A stretch of 64,000 nt of DNA from Rothia similimucilaginosa (GCF_029850875.1 NZ_JAOVAM010000001.1:364400-428399), one strand, 5' to 3'; numbered from the stretch's first letter, positions 1 through 9,522 are shown. The notes: generated from the letters alone by a model not told the origin. Numbers and translations are program-made.

Positions 1-1141
1 TCACCGGGGTGATCGAGTACGAAATCATGATGGTCGGAACCATGCTTCCCACCAGCATGCCGACCGGGAAGGTCAGCAGAGCACCGATGAGGGAGAACAC
101 CACGCCCACGGTAATGGATTCGACGAGCAGCATCCGTACGAGGGAGCCGCCGCGGGCACCGAGGGTGCGCAGCAGGGCGAGCTCGCGGATGCGCTGGCCG
201 ACCAGCACCGCAAAGGTGTTGGAGATGACGAAGGAGGAAACCAGCAGCGCCAGGGCCGCGAAGGCACCCAGGATCACGCTAATGGAGGTGAAAACCTCAG
301 AGATGCTCTTCTGGAAGTCTTCCAGCAGCTTCTGACCGGTCATAACGCGCGGGTCGTTCTTAGTGTCGCCGCTGCTGAGGGAGTCCTGCAGGCTCTTGAG
401 TTTGGCGTCGGTTATGCCGTCCTTGAACTTGAGGTAGATGAGGTTCGCGCCAGCCATGCTACGGTAGCCTGCCGCCGAGCTACTGTTTTCTGTCTCGGCT
501 GCTTTCAGGGTGGCTTCGCCGAGGCTGGTGCCGCCCACGAAGACAGCCCGGTTAGTGGTGGAGCCTTCAAATCCGGTGTCGAAGATACCGACGATGGTGT
601 ATTCGGCGGTCTTGTCAGTACCGGGAGCACTAACGGATTCTACAACGTCGGTGCCGGTGACCTTGCCGTTCAGCGAAAGGTTGTGCTCCTTCGCGAAGTA
701 GGTAGAGACCATGATTTCACGGTCGCTGCTGGGGATTTTGCCCTGCACTTTGTACGGGAAGAGGCTAGAATCGGAGGGCAGCTGGTTGTACTGCATCTGG
801 GTTTTCTGGTCACCAGTGCCGAGCGTACCGGTAACGGCATACTGTACCCAGTAGCCGGAGAGCAAGTCGCTCTGCTCCACCTTCATAATCTGCTCACGGG
901 TCAGGAAGATGGCGTTGCTGTCTTTACCGTCGCTGGTTGTAGCGGCGGAGGCGACGACCGCCTCGGCGCGGGAGAGCACGTCACCAATGGAGGAGTTGAC
1001 GGTCGCCTGCAGCGAGTTGGTGAGCATCATAATGGCGGCGATGAAGAAGGATGAGATCGCGATGCCTATGCCCGTGAGGACGTATTTTCCTTTGGAAGCG
1101 CGCAGGTTGGAGCGCGCCACCGTGTTCAATGTGGTTGCCAC
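1..1141 (-). CDS. FtsX/MacB-type ABC transporter permease (partial, runs off the window start)
   Basis: Only the first 380 or so codons are present; the 3' end lies outside the window. Translation from a GTG at 1141 begins MATTLNTVARSNLRASK, followed by a hydrophobic segment (about residues 21-43), then a long periplasmic-type domain, then three further hydrophobic segments (about residues 270 to 370) with the usual FtsX pattern VLVGQRIRELALLRTLGA. This order (TM1, large extracytoplasmic domain, TM2 onwards) is that of MacB/LolC-type permeases. The start lies 3 nt after the stop of the upstream ATPase gene, so the two are cotranscribed and presumably form one exporter acting on a lipid, peptide or drug. 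The substrate cannot be told from sequence. Alternative: a bacteriocin or antimicrobial-peptide resistance exporter. Confidence 0.85.
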   Translation of the reverse strand, partial: MATTLNTVARSNLRASKGKYVLTGIGIAISSFFIAAIMMLTNSLQATVNSSIGDVLSRAEAVVASAATTSDGKDSNAIFLTREQIMKVEQSDLLSGYWVQYAVTGTLGTGDQKTQMQYNQLPSDSSLFPYKVQGKIPSSDREIMVSTYFAKEHNLSLNGKVTGTDVVESVSAPGTDKTAEYTIVGIFDTGFEGSTTNRAVFVGGTSLGEATLKAAETENSSSAAGYRSMAGANLIYLKFKDGITDAKLKSLQDSLSSGDTKNDPRVMTGQKLLEDFQKSISEVFTSISVILGAFAALALLVSSFVISNTFAVLVGQRIRELALLRTLGARGGSLVRMLLVESITVGVVFSLIGALLTFPVGMLVGSMVPTIMISYSITPV

Positions 1142-1144
1142 GGC

Positions 1145-1912
1145 TTATCGACCTTCCAGCTGTGCCATTGCGCCAAGGACGGCGTCGTAGGTGGGTTCGA
1201 TCATTTCACCGGCGACCATGCCGTCCTTGATGAAGACCACGCGGTCTGCGTAGGAGGCGGCGTTTGCGTCGTGGGTAACCATGAGGATGGTCTGTGCGTG
1301 GTCGGTTGCGGCGGCACGCAACAGGCGTAGCACCTCGGCACCGGAGTTGGAGTCGAGGTTACCGGTTGGTTCGTCGGCGAAGACCACTTCGGGGCGTGCA
1401 AGCAGGGCACGCACGATGGCGACACGCTGCTGCTGACCGCCGGAGAGCTGTTCGGGGCGGTGGTCGAGTCGGGTTTCCAGGCCGAGGGTCTTGACCAGGT
1501 AGTCGCGCCACTGCGGGTCCGGCTTCTTACCGGCAAGGCCCAGAGGCAGATCAATGTTCTGGCCCGCGGTGAGGGTGGGGACCAGGTTGAACGCCTGGAA
1601 GATGAAACCGATGTGTTCGCGGCGGAATTCGGTGAGGGCGTTGTCCTTCAGGCCGAAGAGCTCGGTACCGCCGATACGAATCGAGGTTGCCGGGTTCGGG
1701 TCGGGGGTATCCAGGGTTGCGATGGTCTGCATCAGCGTGGACTTACCCGAGCCGGAGGGACCCATAATGGCGGTGAACTTGCCCTGCTCAAAGTCGACGG
1801 AGACGTTGTTGAGGGCATGGACAGTGGCTTCACCGATGCCGTAAGTTTTGGAAAGGTTTCGTGCGGAGACGGCAGGCTGTGCCGTCTGTGCGTGATGAGT
1901 TGTCGTAGTCAT
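1145..1912 (-). CDS. ABC transporter ATP-binding protein, MacB/LolD family
   Basis: A complete 255-residue nucleotide-binding subunit. Walker A is GPSGSGKST at residues 51-59, the signature LSGGQ at 156-160, and Walker B VVFADE at 176-181 followed by the PTGNLDS run typical of the MacB/LolD/FtsE class. The Q-loop region reads IGFIFQAFNLVPTLTA. It powers the FtsX-type permease encoded immediately downstream (3 nt gap), to which it is surely paired. The N-terminal 15 residues are Thr/His/Ala rich and probably not part of the fold. No two-component regulator lies beside it in the visible sequence, so the inducing signal is unknown. Confidence 0.93.
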   Translation of the reverse strand: MTTTTHHAQTAQPAVSARNLSKTYGIGEATVHALNNVSVDFEQGKFTAIMGPSGSGKSTLMQTIATLDTPDPNPATSIRIGGTELFGLKDNALTEFRREHIGFIFQAFNLVPTLTAGQNIDLPLGLAGKKPDPQWRDYLVKTLGLETRLDHRPEQLSGGQQQRVAIVRALLARPEVVFADEPTGNLDSNSGAEVLRLLRAAATDHAQTILMVTHDANAASYADRVVFIKDGMVAGEMIEPTYDAVLGAMAQLEGR

Positions 1913-2192
1913 AGTTCAATTATTTCACGTAGCGTGGCGCTGACTACAGGGTTTTTCTCATCCTCCAGGTTGATTTTGGCGGGTGTTCACCGGGTCTTGA
2001 CCTGCGGATGCGAAGGTTCCCCACTCATTCCACGGGCTGAAATGAGCTTGAGGAGGGCTGGGCGGGGTACTGGCCTCATCCTTAAGGATGAGTGGCGGCG
2101 CAATCTGCGTTCTCGCCCCGCATCCCTTACCCCGCATCATTGCCCTGCTTCTCTGCCTCCCATCTCTGCCCGCGCCTACACCTATATATGCG
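1913..2192. other. Intergenic region with palindromes between the ABC exporter and metG
   Basis: No convincing gene. It holds a perfect 18-bp palindrome CTCATCCTTAAGGATGAG at 2075-2092 and an imperfect inverted repeat CTCATT/AATGAG at 2024-2046. These could be operator or transcript-hairpin elements for the exporter genes, which are transcribed leftward from this region. The promoter itself is not clear. Confidence 0.4.
2075..2092. repeat. Perfect 18-bp palindrome
   Basis: CTCATCCTTAAGGATGAG reads the same on both strands. It lies about 165 bp upstream of the exporter ATPase start. Function is unknown; operator and hairpin are both possible. Confidence 0.6.
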
Positions 2193-2239
2193 AAAACCCC
2201 CGGCTCCTCCCCCGTCTGGGGCGGGGAAGCCGGAGGCTT
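2193..2239 (-). terminator. Terminator after metG
   Basis: On the minus strand a long GC-rich stem (CCTCCGGCTTCCCCGCCCC paired with GGGGGAGGAGCCGGGGG, loop AGAC) is followed by TTTTCG. It sits about 75 bp past the metG stop codon. Confidence 0.75.
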
Positions 2240-2312
2240 TCATAGACTATCCGTTATAGCGCTATCATTGCAGCGCTATCTCAGGCGCTGTCCACTAGTG
2301 TTCAGGCAGTTG

Positions 2313-3857
2313 TTATGCCTTGGGCGCTTCGTAGCGGGGGAACACCGGTGCGGGTGCGGGCAGTTCCGTGCCGGGCACGAGCGCGGTACCGATGGCTGCG
2401 AACTGGCGTGCGTCGCCTTCGGGTACGCCGAGCAGGGTCAGCAGCTTGGCGGTTGCGTCGGGCATGACGGGCTGCAGCAGCAGGGCGACCTTGCGTACGA
2501 CTTCGAGGGTTACGTACAGTACGGTGTTCATGCGGTCGAGTTCGCCGTTCTTGCGCAAGGTCCAGGGTTCCTGCTCTGCGAAGTAGGCGTTGGTGTCTGC
2601 GAGCACAGTCCAGATGCGTTCCAAAGCGCGGTGGAATGCCTGCTCGTCGAAGTCTGCACGGACCGGCTCGTAGAGGGCTGCCGCCTCGTCGAGGATCTTG
2701 CGGTCGGCTTCGGTGAATTCGCCGTGGGTGGGCACCGCTCCGCCGCAGTTCTTGGCGACCATGGACAGGGAACGCTGGGCGAGGTTGCCGAGGTTGTTTG
2801 CCAGGTCGGAGTTGATGCGGTTGATGATGGACTCTTCGGAGTAGGAGCCATCCTGGCCGAAGGATACCTCGCGCATGAGGAAGAAACGTACGGCGTCCAG
2901 GCCGAATGCGTCGACGAGGTTTGCGGGGTCGACGACGTTGCCGACGGACTTGGACATCTTTTCGCCGTTCACGAGCAGGAAGCCGTGGCCGAAGACGCGC
3001 TTGGGTAGCTCCAGGCCGGCAGACCACAGGAATGCAGGCCAGTAGATGGAGTGGAATCGGGTGATGTCCTTACCGATGAGGTGCAGGTCGGCCGGCCAGT
3101 ACTTGGTGAACAGTTCGTTGTCGGTATCGGGGTAGCCGAGGCCGGTGAGGTAGTTGGTGAGGGCGTCAACCCACACGTACATGACGTGCTTGTCGTTGCC
3201 GGGTACGGGTACGCCCCAGTCGAAGGTGGTGCGGGAGATGGACAGGTCGTTGAGGCCGCCCTTGACGAAGGAGATCAGCTCGTTACGGCGCGATTCGGGG
3301 TAGACGTAGCCTTCGTTAGCGTAGAGTTCAAGGAGCTTGTCACCGTACTTGGAGAGGCGGAAGAAGTAGGACTCTTCTTCGGTCCATTCGACTTCGGTGC
3401 CGGTGGTGATGGCGTAGCGCTGGCCGTCGCGCACTTCAGTTTCATCTTCTGCGTAGTAGGCTTCGTCGCGTACGGAGTACCAGCCGGCGTACTTGTCAAG
3501 GTAGATGTCGCCGTTTTCTTCCATGCGCTTCCAGATGGCCTGGGATGCGGTGTAGTGGTCGGGGTCGGTGGTGCGGATGAAGCGGTCATAGCTAATGTTC
3601 AACGCATCGTTCATTGCTTTGAAGCGTGCGGAGTTCTCGTCGGCAAGTTCCTTAGCGGTCTTACCGAGCTTCTCTGCGGTGGTCTGCATCTTCTGGCCGT
3701 GCTCGTCGGTGCCGGTCATGAAGCGCACGTCGAAGCCGTCGAGGCGCTTGAAGCGGGCTAGCACGTCGGCTGCGATGGTTTCGTAGGCGTGGCCGATGTG
3801 CGGGTTGCCATTAGGGTAGGAGATGGCGGTGGTGATGTAGAACGGAGTTGCAGTCAT
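2313..3857 (-). CDS. metG: Methionyl-tRNA synthetase
   Basis: Charges tRNA-Met with methionine in the cytoplasm. The 514-residue protein opens with the class Ia nucleotide-binding signature (HIGH at residues 20-23 within [13 protein letters not shown]), carries the KMSKS loop near residue 300 ([12 protein letters not shown]), and has the anticodon-binding helical domain behind it. The four-cysteine zinc knuckle of the E. coli-type enzymes is absent between the two motifs, and there is no C-terminal tRNA-binding EMAP domain, so it is the short single-domain type typical of many actinobacteria. The start follows a GAAAG run. It is monocistronic, with its own terminator at 2193-2239. Confidence 0.97.
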   Translation of the reverse strand: MTATPFYITTAISYPNGNPHIGHAYETIAADVLARFKRLDGFDVRFMTGTDEHGQKMQTTAEKLGKTAKELADENSARFKAMNDALNISYDRFIRTTDPDHYTASQAIWKRMEENGDIYLDKYAGWYSVRDEAYYAEDETEVRDGQRYAITTGTEVEWTEEESYFFRLSKYGDKLLELYANEGYVYPESRRNELISFVKGGLNDLSISRTTFDWGVPVPGNDKHVMYVWVDALTNYLTGLGYPDTDNELFTKYWPADLHLIGKDITRFHSIYWPAFLWSAGLELPKRVFGHGFLLVNGEKMSKSVGNVVDPANLVDAFGLDAVRFFLMREVSFGQDGSYSEESIINRINSDLANNLGNLAQRSLSMVAKNCGGAVPTHGEFTEADRKILDEAAALYEPVRADFDEQAFHRALERIWTVLADTNAYFAEQEPWTLRKNGELDRMNTVLYVTLEVVRKVALLLQPVMPDATAKLLTLLGVPEGDARQFAAIGTALVPGTELPAPAPVFPRYEAPKA

Positions 3858-3925
3858 AACTTTCAGTTTACCGCAGTCTTAGGCTAGGCTCTCACCCTGG
3901 TTATGTATAGTCTGAAATGCGACGG

Positions 3926-4001
3926 CCCAAACACCAAGCCGCCAAGCAACAGACCAAACCGTGACAACCCTCCCCACCCGGTTCGCTAGGCACGGGGTGC
4001 A
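3926..4001. repeat. Intergenic repeat family B, copy 1
   Basis: About 50 bp starting CCCAAACACCAAGCCGCCAA and ending near CCCTCCCC, followed by GCTAGGCACGGGGTGCAC. Two further copies lie at 9192-9241 and 9253-9301, the last again followed by a GCTAGGCACGGGGCGCAC box. It is in the block downstream of the first tRNA-Lys gene. Confidence 0.55.
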
Positions 4002-4094
4002 CACGAAACTACCGTGCACCCCAACAAACCGGCGGGATAACGCGCCCCTGCCCAACCTGCAGAAACCACCTGAGGAATCGGTGTCGTCCGTAGT

Positions 4095-4132
4095 GACATC
4101 AGGGTGTCCGAGCTCTGCGAGGACAGGTCCCC
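4095..4132. repeat. 38-bp repeat shared by the two tRNA-Lys blocks, copy 1
   Basis: A 38-bp stretch beginning GACATCAGGGTGTCCGAG is identical to 9423-9460. It contains an inverted repeat TGTCC/GGACA. It lies roughly 20 bp past the terminator of the tRNA-Lys gene on the minus strand. Confidence 0.65.
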
Positions 4133-4153
4133 CTGTAGGAACAAGGAGAACGC

Positions 4154-4190
4154 AAAAATCCCGCCAATTCCGAAGAATCAGCGGGATTTT
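4154..4190 (-). terminator. Terminator of tRNA-Lys copy 1
   Basis: On the minus strand AAAATCCCGC pairs with GCGGGATTTTT around a loop of about 15 nt, starting 8 nt after the tRNA. The same structure follows copy 2 at 9523-9559. Confidence 0.8.
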
Positions 4191-4198
4191 CTTTGATG

Positions 4199-4271
4199 TG
4201 CGCCCCCTGGGACTCGAACCCAGAACCCATTGATTAAGAGTCAATTGCTCTGCCAATTGAGCTAGAGGCGC
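4199..4271 (-). tRNA. tRNA-Lys (anticodon CTT), copy 1
   Basis: A 73-nt cloverleaf on the minus strand: acceptor GCGCCTC, D arm with AGCTCAATTGGCAGAGC, anticodon stem ATTGA/TCAAT around loop CTCTTAA (anticodon CTT), T arm GGGTTCGAGTCCC, discriminator A. CCA is not encoded. The identical tRNA is encoded again at 9568-9640. A promoter is seen upstream (4310-4338) and a hairpin terminator directly downstream. Confidence 0.97.
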
Positions 4272-4309
4272 TTATTTATTTTTCAAGGTCTCCCTTGCAA
4301 CGATTAAAT

Positions 4310-4338
4310 ACTATACGGCATTTTATGAATGCCTGCAA
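4310..4338 (-). promoter_or_regulatory. Promoter of tRNA-Lys copy 1
   Basis: Minus strand: -35 TTGCAG (4333-4338), 17-nt spacer, -10 TATAGT (4310-4315). It is about 40 nt upstream of the tRNA. Confidence 0.65.
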
Positions 4339-4400
4339 CTCAATTAATAATGAACTGCATCACACATTTGCCAGGTGGTGCTTTTCAGCTTGAAATAGCA

Positions 4401-4459
4401 AAGAATCCGGCGCTCCACCCCTCCTCTATGTGGGGCGAGAGGTGAAACGCCGGATTCTT
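4401..4459 (-). terminator. Terminator after ilvC
   Basis: AAGAATCCGGCG at 4401-4412 pairs perfectly with CGCCGGATTCTT at 4448-4459, with a second inner stem in the loop. It lies 25 bp past the ilvC stop and closes the ilvBNC transcript; the flanking A/T runs make it able to work in both directions. Confidence 0.85.
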
Positions 4460-4483
4460 AGAAAGCTATTGCTGAGCTACCGT

Positions 4484-5521
<1,038 letters not shown>

Positions 5522-5710
5522 TCAGTAAGTTTGGTATGCGGCCCAGGCTGGGCTCAACATTGACTATTCTACTTGATAGCTTTTGGGATGCAGGCTTACG
5601 AGAGTGCTTCTCAGATTTTGGCTGAAAGTATTTGTACCCTGCTTTATCGGGGGGGCCGGGGTTTTCGGTGCCGGATTTTCTGTACCGAGCTTTTCAGTAC
5701 CTGGCACTCC

Positions 5711-5754
5711 CCCGCCCGCACTGTGAACTGGTGTGTTTCGGTGGTGCGGGCGGG
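5711..5754 (-). terminator. GC-rich hairpin between ilvN and ilvC
   Basis: CCCGCCCGCAC at 5711-5721 pairs with GTGCGGGCGGG at 5744-5754. There is no T-run after it on the minus strand, so it may act as a partial terminator or as an mRNA-stabilising hairpin that sets the ilvBN:ilvC ratio. Confidence 0.5.
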
Positions 5755-5796
5755 ACTGCTACAAGGGTAGCGTGGGGAGCACTAGATGCACTCGTG

Positions 5797-6297
5797 CTAG
5801 ATACGTTCGCTCATGGCGCGCGGGCCGCGTGCCAGGGCGATGGTGCCTGCGCGAACAATTTCGCGAACACCATAGGGTTCCAGAACGTCCAGCAGTGCGT
5901 TGAGCTTCTCCGCAGAACCGGTTGCCTCGATCACAACAGACTCGGGGGAAACGTCAATCACAGATGCACGGAACAGGTCTGCCGCCTGGACGATCTGCAG
6001 ACGTGCCACTGCATCCGCCTTAACCTTAATCAGGATGTGGCCGCGCTGGGTGGAGGATTCGGCGGGAAGCTCGACAACCTTCAGCACGTGAACGAGCTTG
6101 TTCAGCTGCTTGGTAATCTGCTCGATGGTATGGGCGTCACCCTCGGTCACGACGGTGATACGGGAAACACCGGGGTTTTCGGTGGGGCCCACAGCCAGGG
6201 AGAGGATGTTGAACAGACGGCGGGAGAACAGACCGGAGACGCGGGTGAGAACGCCCGGCTTATCTTCTACCAGAACGGACAGAGTGTGCAGAGCCAT
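5797..6297 (-). CDS. ilvN: Acetolactate synthase small (regulatory) subunit
   Basis: Regulatory partner of IlvB that confers valine feedback inhibition and raises activity. The 166-residue protein has an N-terminal ACT domain (residues about 4-80: HTLSVLVEDKPGVLTRVSGLF, with the GVLxRVSGLFxRR ligand-loop pattern) and the C-terminal ALS_ss_C domain. Its ATG overlaps the ilvB stop by one base (TAATG), so the two subunits are translationally coupled. Length and motifs are normal for the family. Confidence 0.97.
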   Translation of the reverse strand: MALHTLSVLVEDKPGVLTRVSGLFSRRLFNILSLAVGPTENPGVSRITVVTEGDAHTIEQITKQLNKLVHVLKVVELPAESSTQRGHILIKVKADAVARLQIVQAADLFRASVIDVSPESVVIEATGSAEKLNALLDVLEPYGVREIVRAGTIALARGPRAMSERI

Positions 6298-8099
6298 TAG
6301 TTCTCTCCCTCACGATCGAACTCGGGCGAAGTGTTCTTCGCAATCCAAATCTTGTCATTAGATACGCCTGCCGGGACCATGGGCCAGACGAGGGCGTGGG
6401 GGCTGACAGTGAAGTCAATGACGACAGGGCGGTCGTTGATTTCCAGGGCAGCCTTAATGGTGGCATCCACATCCTCGTCGCGCTCGCAACGGAAAGTTGC
6501 ACAGCCATATGCTTCACCAAGCTTGACGAAGTCGGGGATACGTACGGTGCCGTGACCGTCCTTCAGGTCGGTGTTGGAATAGCGCTCGTTGTAGAACAGA
6601 GTCTGCCACTGACGCACCATACCGAGGGAGGAGTTGTTGATGATGGCAACCTTCACGGGAATGTTGTTATGTGCGCAAGTGACCAGTTCCTGGTTGGTCA
6701 TCTGGAAGCAACCGTCACCGTCAATAATCCACACGGTGGATTCGGGGTGCGCAACCTTAGCACCCATACCTGCAGGAACGCCGTAGCCCATGGTGCCCAG
6801 ACCAGCGGAGCTAATGAAGTGGCGGGGGTTCTCCTGCTGAATGTAGTGTGCACCCCACATCTGGTGCTGACCAACGCCGGTGACGTAGTATGCGTCAGGA
6901 CCGGTCAGAGCGCTAATACGCTCGAGGACGTATTCGGGCGAGCCGAGACCGTCGGTGGGCTTCTGGTAGCCGAGCGGGTAATCCTTGCGGATAACATTCA
7001 GCTCGTTCCACCACTCGGTGAGGTTCGGCAGCTGGTCTGCGAATTCGGTGGAGAGCAGGTCGGTCAGCTCAGGCAGGACATACTTGAGGTCGCCGACAAT
7101 CGGAACATCCGCGAAGCGAATCTTCGAGATTTCTGCCGGGTCAACGTCAATGTGGATGACCTTAGCCTCGGGAGCGAAAGAGTCAAGCTTACCGGTAACG
7201 CGGTCATCGAAGCGTGCACCGAGGGTAATCAGCAGGTCAGACTTCTGCATTGCTGCGACGGCGGGGACGGTACCGTGCATACCGGGCATACCGAGATTCT
7301 GGGGGTCCGAGTCGGGGAACACGCCAATAGCGTTCAGGGTAGTGACGACGGGTGCACCGATGAGCTTAGCCAGCTTGTGGAACTCTTCGGAAGCACCTGC
7401 ACGGACCAGGCCACCGCCAACGTAGAAGACGGGGTGCTTGGACTCGGTAATGTACTTTGCGGCTTCGTGGATCTGCTTGGAGTGGCCGCGAGTGACGGGG
7501 GTGTAGCCGCGCAATTCGAGGTCCTCAGGAATACCGCGGTATTCCATCATGCCAACCTGTGCATCCTTGGTGACGTCCACGAGCACGGGGCCGGGGCGGC
7601 CGGTAGATGCGATATGGAATGCTGCTGCGAGCGCACGGGGGATGTCTTGCGGGTCGGTAATCATGAAGGAGTGCTTGGAGATGGGCATTGCCATGCCGAC
7701 AATGTCAGCTTCCTGGAATGCGTCGGAGCCAAGCAACGCGGTGGACACCTGGCCGGTGATTGCGACCAGCGGGATGGAGTCCATGTTTGCGTCGGCGATT
7801 GCGGTCAGCAGGTTGGTTGCACCGGGGCCGGAGGTTGCGATGCACACGCCGGTCTTGCCGCTGGACACCGCGTAGCCCTGAGCTGCGTGGCCTGCACCCT
7901 GCTCATGGCGGACCAGGATGTGGCGAACCTTCTTAGAGTCATACAGTGGGTCATAGGTCGGCAGAATAGCTCCACCAGGCAGGCCGAATACGTCAGTCAC
8001 ACCCAAATCTTCGAGGGTGCGGACGATTGCCTGAGAACCGGTCATGCGTTCTGCGGGAGCGTTTACCGCGTCATCAGAAGTGGAAAATCCCATGGTCAT
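6297..8099 (-). CDS. ilvB: Acetolactate synthase large (catalytic) subunit
   Basis: Thiamine-diphosphate enzyme condensing two pyruvates to acetolactate, or pyruvate with 2-oxobutyrate. The 600-residue protein has the three-domain TPP fold: the N-terminal pyrimidine-binding domain with the catalytic Glu in [14 protein letters not shown], the central FAD domain, and the C-terminal PP domain with [12 protein letters not shown] ending in an NN-type Mg/TPP motif ([13 protein letters not shown]). Start ATG at 8099 is preceded by GAGG at 8 nt spacing. The gene is led by a short Ile/Leu/Val-rich leader peptide and a terminator-like hairpin (8199-8309), pointing to attenuation. Its product also supplies the acetolactate that BudA (44887-45636) can turn to acetoin. 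Confidence 0.98.
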   Translation of the reverse strand: MTMGFSTSDDAVNAPAERMTGSQAIVRTLEDLGVTDVFGLPGGAILPTYDPLYDSKKVRHILVRHEQGAGHAAQGYAVSSGKTGVCIATSGPGATNLLTAIADANMDSIPLVAITGQVSTALLGSDAFQEADIVGMAMPISKHSFMITDPQDIPRALAAAFHIASTGRPGPVLVDVTKDAQVGMMEYRGIPEDLELRGYTPVTRGHSKQIHEAAKYITESKHPVFYVGGGLVRAGASEEFHKLAKLIGAPVVTTLNAIGVFPDSDPQNLGMPGMHGTVPAVAAMQKSDLLITLGARFDDRVTGKLDSFAPEAKVIHIDVDPAEISKIRFADVPIVGDLKYVLPELTDLLSTEFADQLPNLTEWWNELNVIRKDYPLGYQKPTDGLGSPEYVLERISALTGPDAYYVTGVGQHQMWGAHYIQQENPRHFISSAGLGTMGYGVPAGMGAKVAHPESTVWIIDGDGCFQMTNQELVTCAHNNIPVKVAIINNSSLGMVRQWQTLFYNERYSNTDLKDGHGTVRIPDFVKLGEAYGCATFRCERDEDVDATIKAALEINDRPVVIDFTVSPHALVWPMVPAGVSNDKIWIAKNTSPEFDREGEN

Positions 8100-8198
8100 G
8101 GAAATGCCTCGTGTCTTAATGGTTCTTCGTTATATTCAATGTTCTGCAGGAGGATTGTGTGGTCCTCACGCATCCTATGCCCGGGGGTACCAAGCTAT

Positions 8199-8236
8199 AA
8201 AAAATGCCCCTCGCTGTTGGTGGTAGCGGTAGGGGC
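8199..8236 (-). terminator. Attenuator-type terminator in the ilvB leader
   Basis: Minus strand: GCCCCT-AC-CGCT (8236-8225) pairs with AGCG-AGGGGC (8215-8206) around a short A/C-rich loop, followed at once by A and six T (8204-8199). The stop of the short leader ORF is 35 nt upstream and the ilvB start 100 nt downstream, the arrangement expected of an attenuator. Confidence 0.75.
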
Positions 8237-8270
8237 GCTCAGTCGCAGTGAATAGACCCTGCCACTCGCC

Positions 8271-8309
8271 CTAGGAGACGAATACAAGGTTGATAATTCG
8301 CTGGTGCAT
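8271..8309 (-). CDS. ilvB leader peptide (12 residues)
   Basis: A 12-codon reading frame ATG...TAG encoding MHQRIINLVFVS. Five of the last eight residues are Ile, Ile, Leu, Val, Val, the amino acids made by the downstream pathway. A GAAGGG run lies about 9 nt before the ATG. The gene is too short for ordinary ORF calling. Leader peptides rich in branched-chain residues are established regulators of ilv operons by ribosome-mediated attenuation; that this one works so is inference from its codons plus the terminator 35 nt downstream. Confidence 0.7.
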   Translation of the reverse strand: MHQRIINLVFVS

Positions 8310-8317
8310 TGCTGTCT

Positions 8318-8348
8318 TCACCCTTCCATGATGAAGCCCTGGGCGGGG
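8318..8348 (-). promoter_or_regulatory. Possible promoter of the ilvBNC operon
   Basis: Minus strand TTGACT with CATCAT about 18 nt downstream, just ahead of the leader peptide ribosome site. The -35 is good, the -10 is weak (4 of 6), and the resulting 5' end would be very close to the leader ATG. Confidence 0.35.
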
Positions 8349-8407
8349 GTGAGTCAAATCTCTATGGGGTATCGTGGCGGTTTCTGCACGGAAACCCCCA
8401 AGTCAAC

Positions 8408-8461
8408 CTTCTTCTTTCATGATGTGGACACTTTCTTCTTCTTTCATGATGTGGACACTTT
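8408..8461. repeat. Two perfect tandem copies of a 27-bp unit
   Basis: The unit begins CTTCTTCTTTCATGATGTGG and ends ACACTTT; copies are 8408-8434 and 8435-8461. They sit in the intergenic region shared by ilvB (leftward) and the unknown gene at 8590 (rightward). The rest of 8349-8589 shows nothing recognisable. Confidence 0.85.
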
Positions 8462-8589
8462 GCGTGTGTACGTGGATTTTAGCGCAGGTTTTTGAACAGG
8501 TGAGAAAAACTCGCTTTTTTGGATGTCATGGCGCGTAATATGTGCGAATACTCGTGACCTTCTTCCTTTGCCCCGGTAGACTGATTTCT

Positions 8590-9129
8590 ATGACCGAACC
8601 GATTATCACGGTCGCTGATGAGCTGACCGAAGCAAGTAAGTACGCAGAGGTTATCGACCCCCGTAACTCTATTGAGAGTAGCGAGTTTTTGACGGGCGAG
8701 GAACTCATTCGGGTTCTGCACCCGGTTTTTGACGAGCAGATTATTAACTACGGTGCATACAATTTGGTGTATGCATCTGGCCGCGCGGTGTACCGTAATC
8801 CTGATTTGGCGTTGCATCAGCATCCTGATCAGGAGCATTTTATTGTGGGGTATCAGGATGCGCCTGATGAGGTGATTATTGCTCCGGTGAATTTGCCGGC
8901 GTTGACGCCTGCGGGTACTGCTACGACGATTGATAATACGAATGCGCTGCATGCGTATCGTGTGGGTGACGATGCGGTGACAATCGAGTCGGTGAATGGT
9001 AGCTCATTCTTCTTGTCTTTTGAGGATAATGCTGAGCTTTCGACTCGCTTTGGCACTGGACTTTTGGAGCAGGGTCGCGATGTTGAGGATTTCCGTGAGT
9101 TTGTGACGCGGATTTGGCCGGTCCTGTAG
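8590..9129 (+). CDS. Hypothetical protein, 179 residues
   Basis: I do not recognise this family. The ATG at 8590 gives MTEPIITVADELTEASKYAE; an earlier in-frame ATG at 8542 adds 16 unlikely residues. No clear Shine-Dalgarno is seen, so it might be leaderless. The product is soluble and acidic, without signal peptide or membrane segment. It has a mixed beta-rich middle (GYQDAPDEVIIAPVNLPALT) and a C-terminal helical stretch rich in acidic residues ending REFVTRIWPVL. Codon use is more AT-ending (GAT, TTT, GGT) than the ilv genes next to it. It stands alone between ilvB and the second tRNA-Lys block and is closed by its own terminator at 9146-9187. Confidence 0.65.
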   Translation: MTEPIITVADELTEASKYAEVIDPRNSIESSEFLTGEELIRVLHPVFDEQIINYGAYNLVYASGRAVYRNPDLALHQHPDQEHFIVGYQDAPDEVIIAPVNLPALTPAGTATTIDNTNALHAYRVGDDAVTIESVNGSSFFLSFEDNAELSTRFGTGLLEQGRDVEDFREFVTRIWPVL

Positions 9130-9145
9130 TCAAGACTTTTCGTAT

Positions 9146-9187
9146 GGAAAGCCCACCGCACCCCTCTGGGTTTGCGGCGGGCTTTCC
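9146..9187 (+). terminator. Terminator after the 179-residue hypothetical gene
   Basis: GGAAAGCCC at 9146-9154 pairs with GGGCTTTCC at 9179-9187, with further pairing (ACCGCA/TGCGGC) inside. It lies 17 bp past the stop codon. Confidence 0.75.
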
Positions 9188-9191
9188 TATA

Positions 9192-9330
9192 CCCAAACGC
9201 CAAGCCGCCAGGCAGCACACTAAACCACGACAGCCTTCCCCCGCCCCGCATGCAAAACTCCCAACCGCCACGCAACACGCCAAACCGCGACAGCCCTCCC
9301 CCTCCCAAGTTTGCTAGGCACGGGGCGCAC
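9192..9330. repeat. Intergenic repeat family B, copies 2 and 3 in tandem
   Basis: Two diverged copies (9192-9241 and 9253-9301) of the roughly 50-bp unit also seen at 3926-3975, followed by a GCTAGGCACGGGGCGCAC box like that at 3983-4001. All copies are on the downstream side of a tRNA-Lys gene. Confidence 0.55.
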
Positions 9331-9422
9331 ATGGTGAACCACCGCGTACCTGCCGCAACCCCGGCGGGACCGAGCGTACCTCAAATACCGATACACGCGG
9401 AGGTGCATATATCCTCTGTCGC

Positions 9423-9460
9423 GACATCAGGGTGTCCGAGCTCTGCGAGGACAGGTCCCC
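9423..9460. repeat. 38-bp repeat shared by the two tRNA-Lys blocks, copy 2
   Basis: Identical to 4095-4132. Between it and the tRNA terminator copy 2 has about 35 bp of extra sequence compared with copy 1. Confidence 0.65.
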
Positions 9461-9522
9461 TGCAGGAGCAAAGAAGATAATATGCACCTCAAGCCATGAA
9501 GACTGTATTTCAAGGGGAACGC

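Noticed and set aside
3879..4256. 125-codon open frame over the first tRNA-Lys
   Set aside because: It crosses the tRNA and its terminator and has a near-copy at 9314-9625 only because the DNA block is duplicated; nothing suggests that it is translated.
6396..8255. 619-codon open frame on the plus strand across ilvB
   Set aside because: Antisense shadow of ilvB; the minus-strand frame has all motifs of the enzyme.
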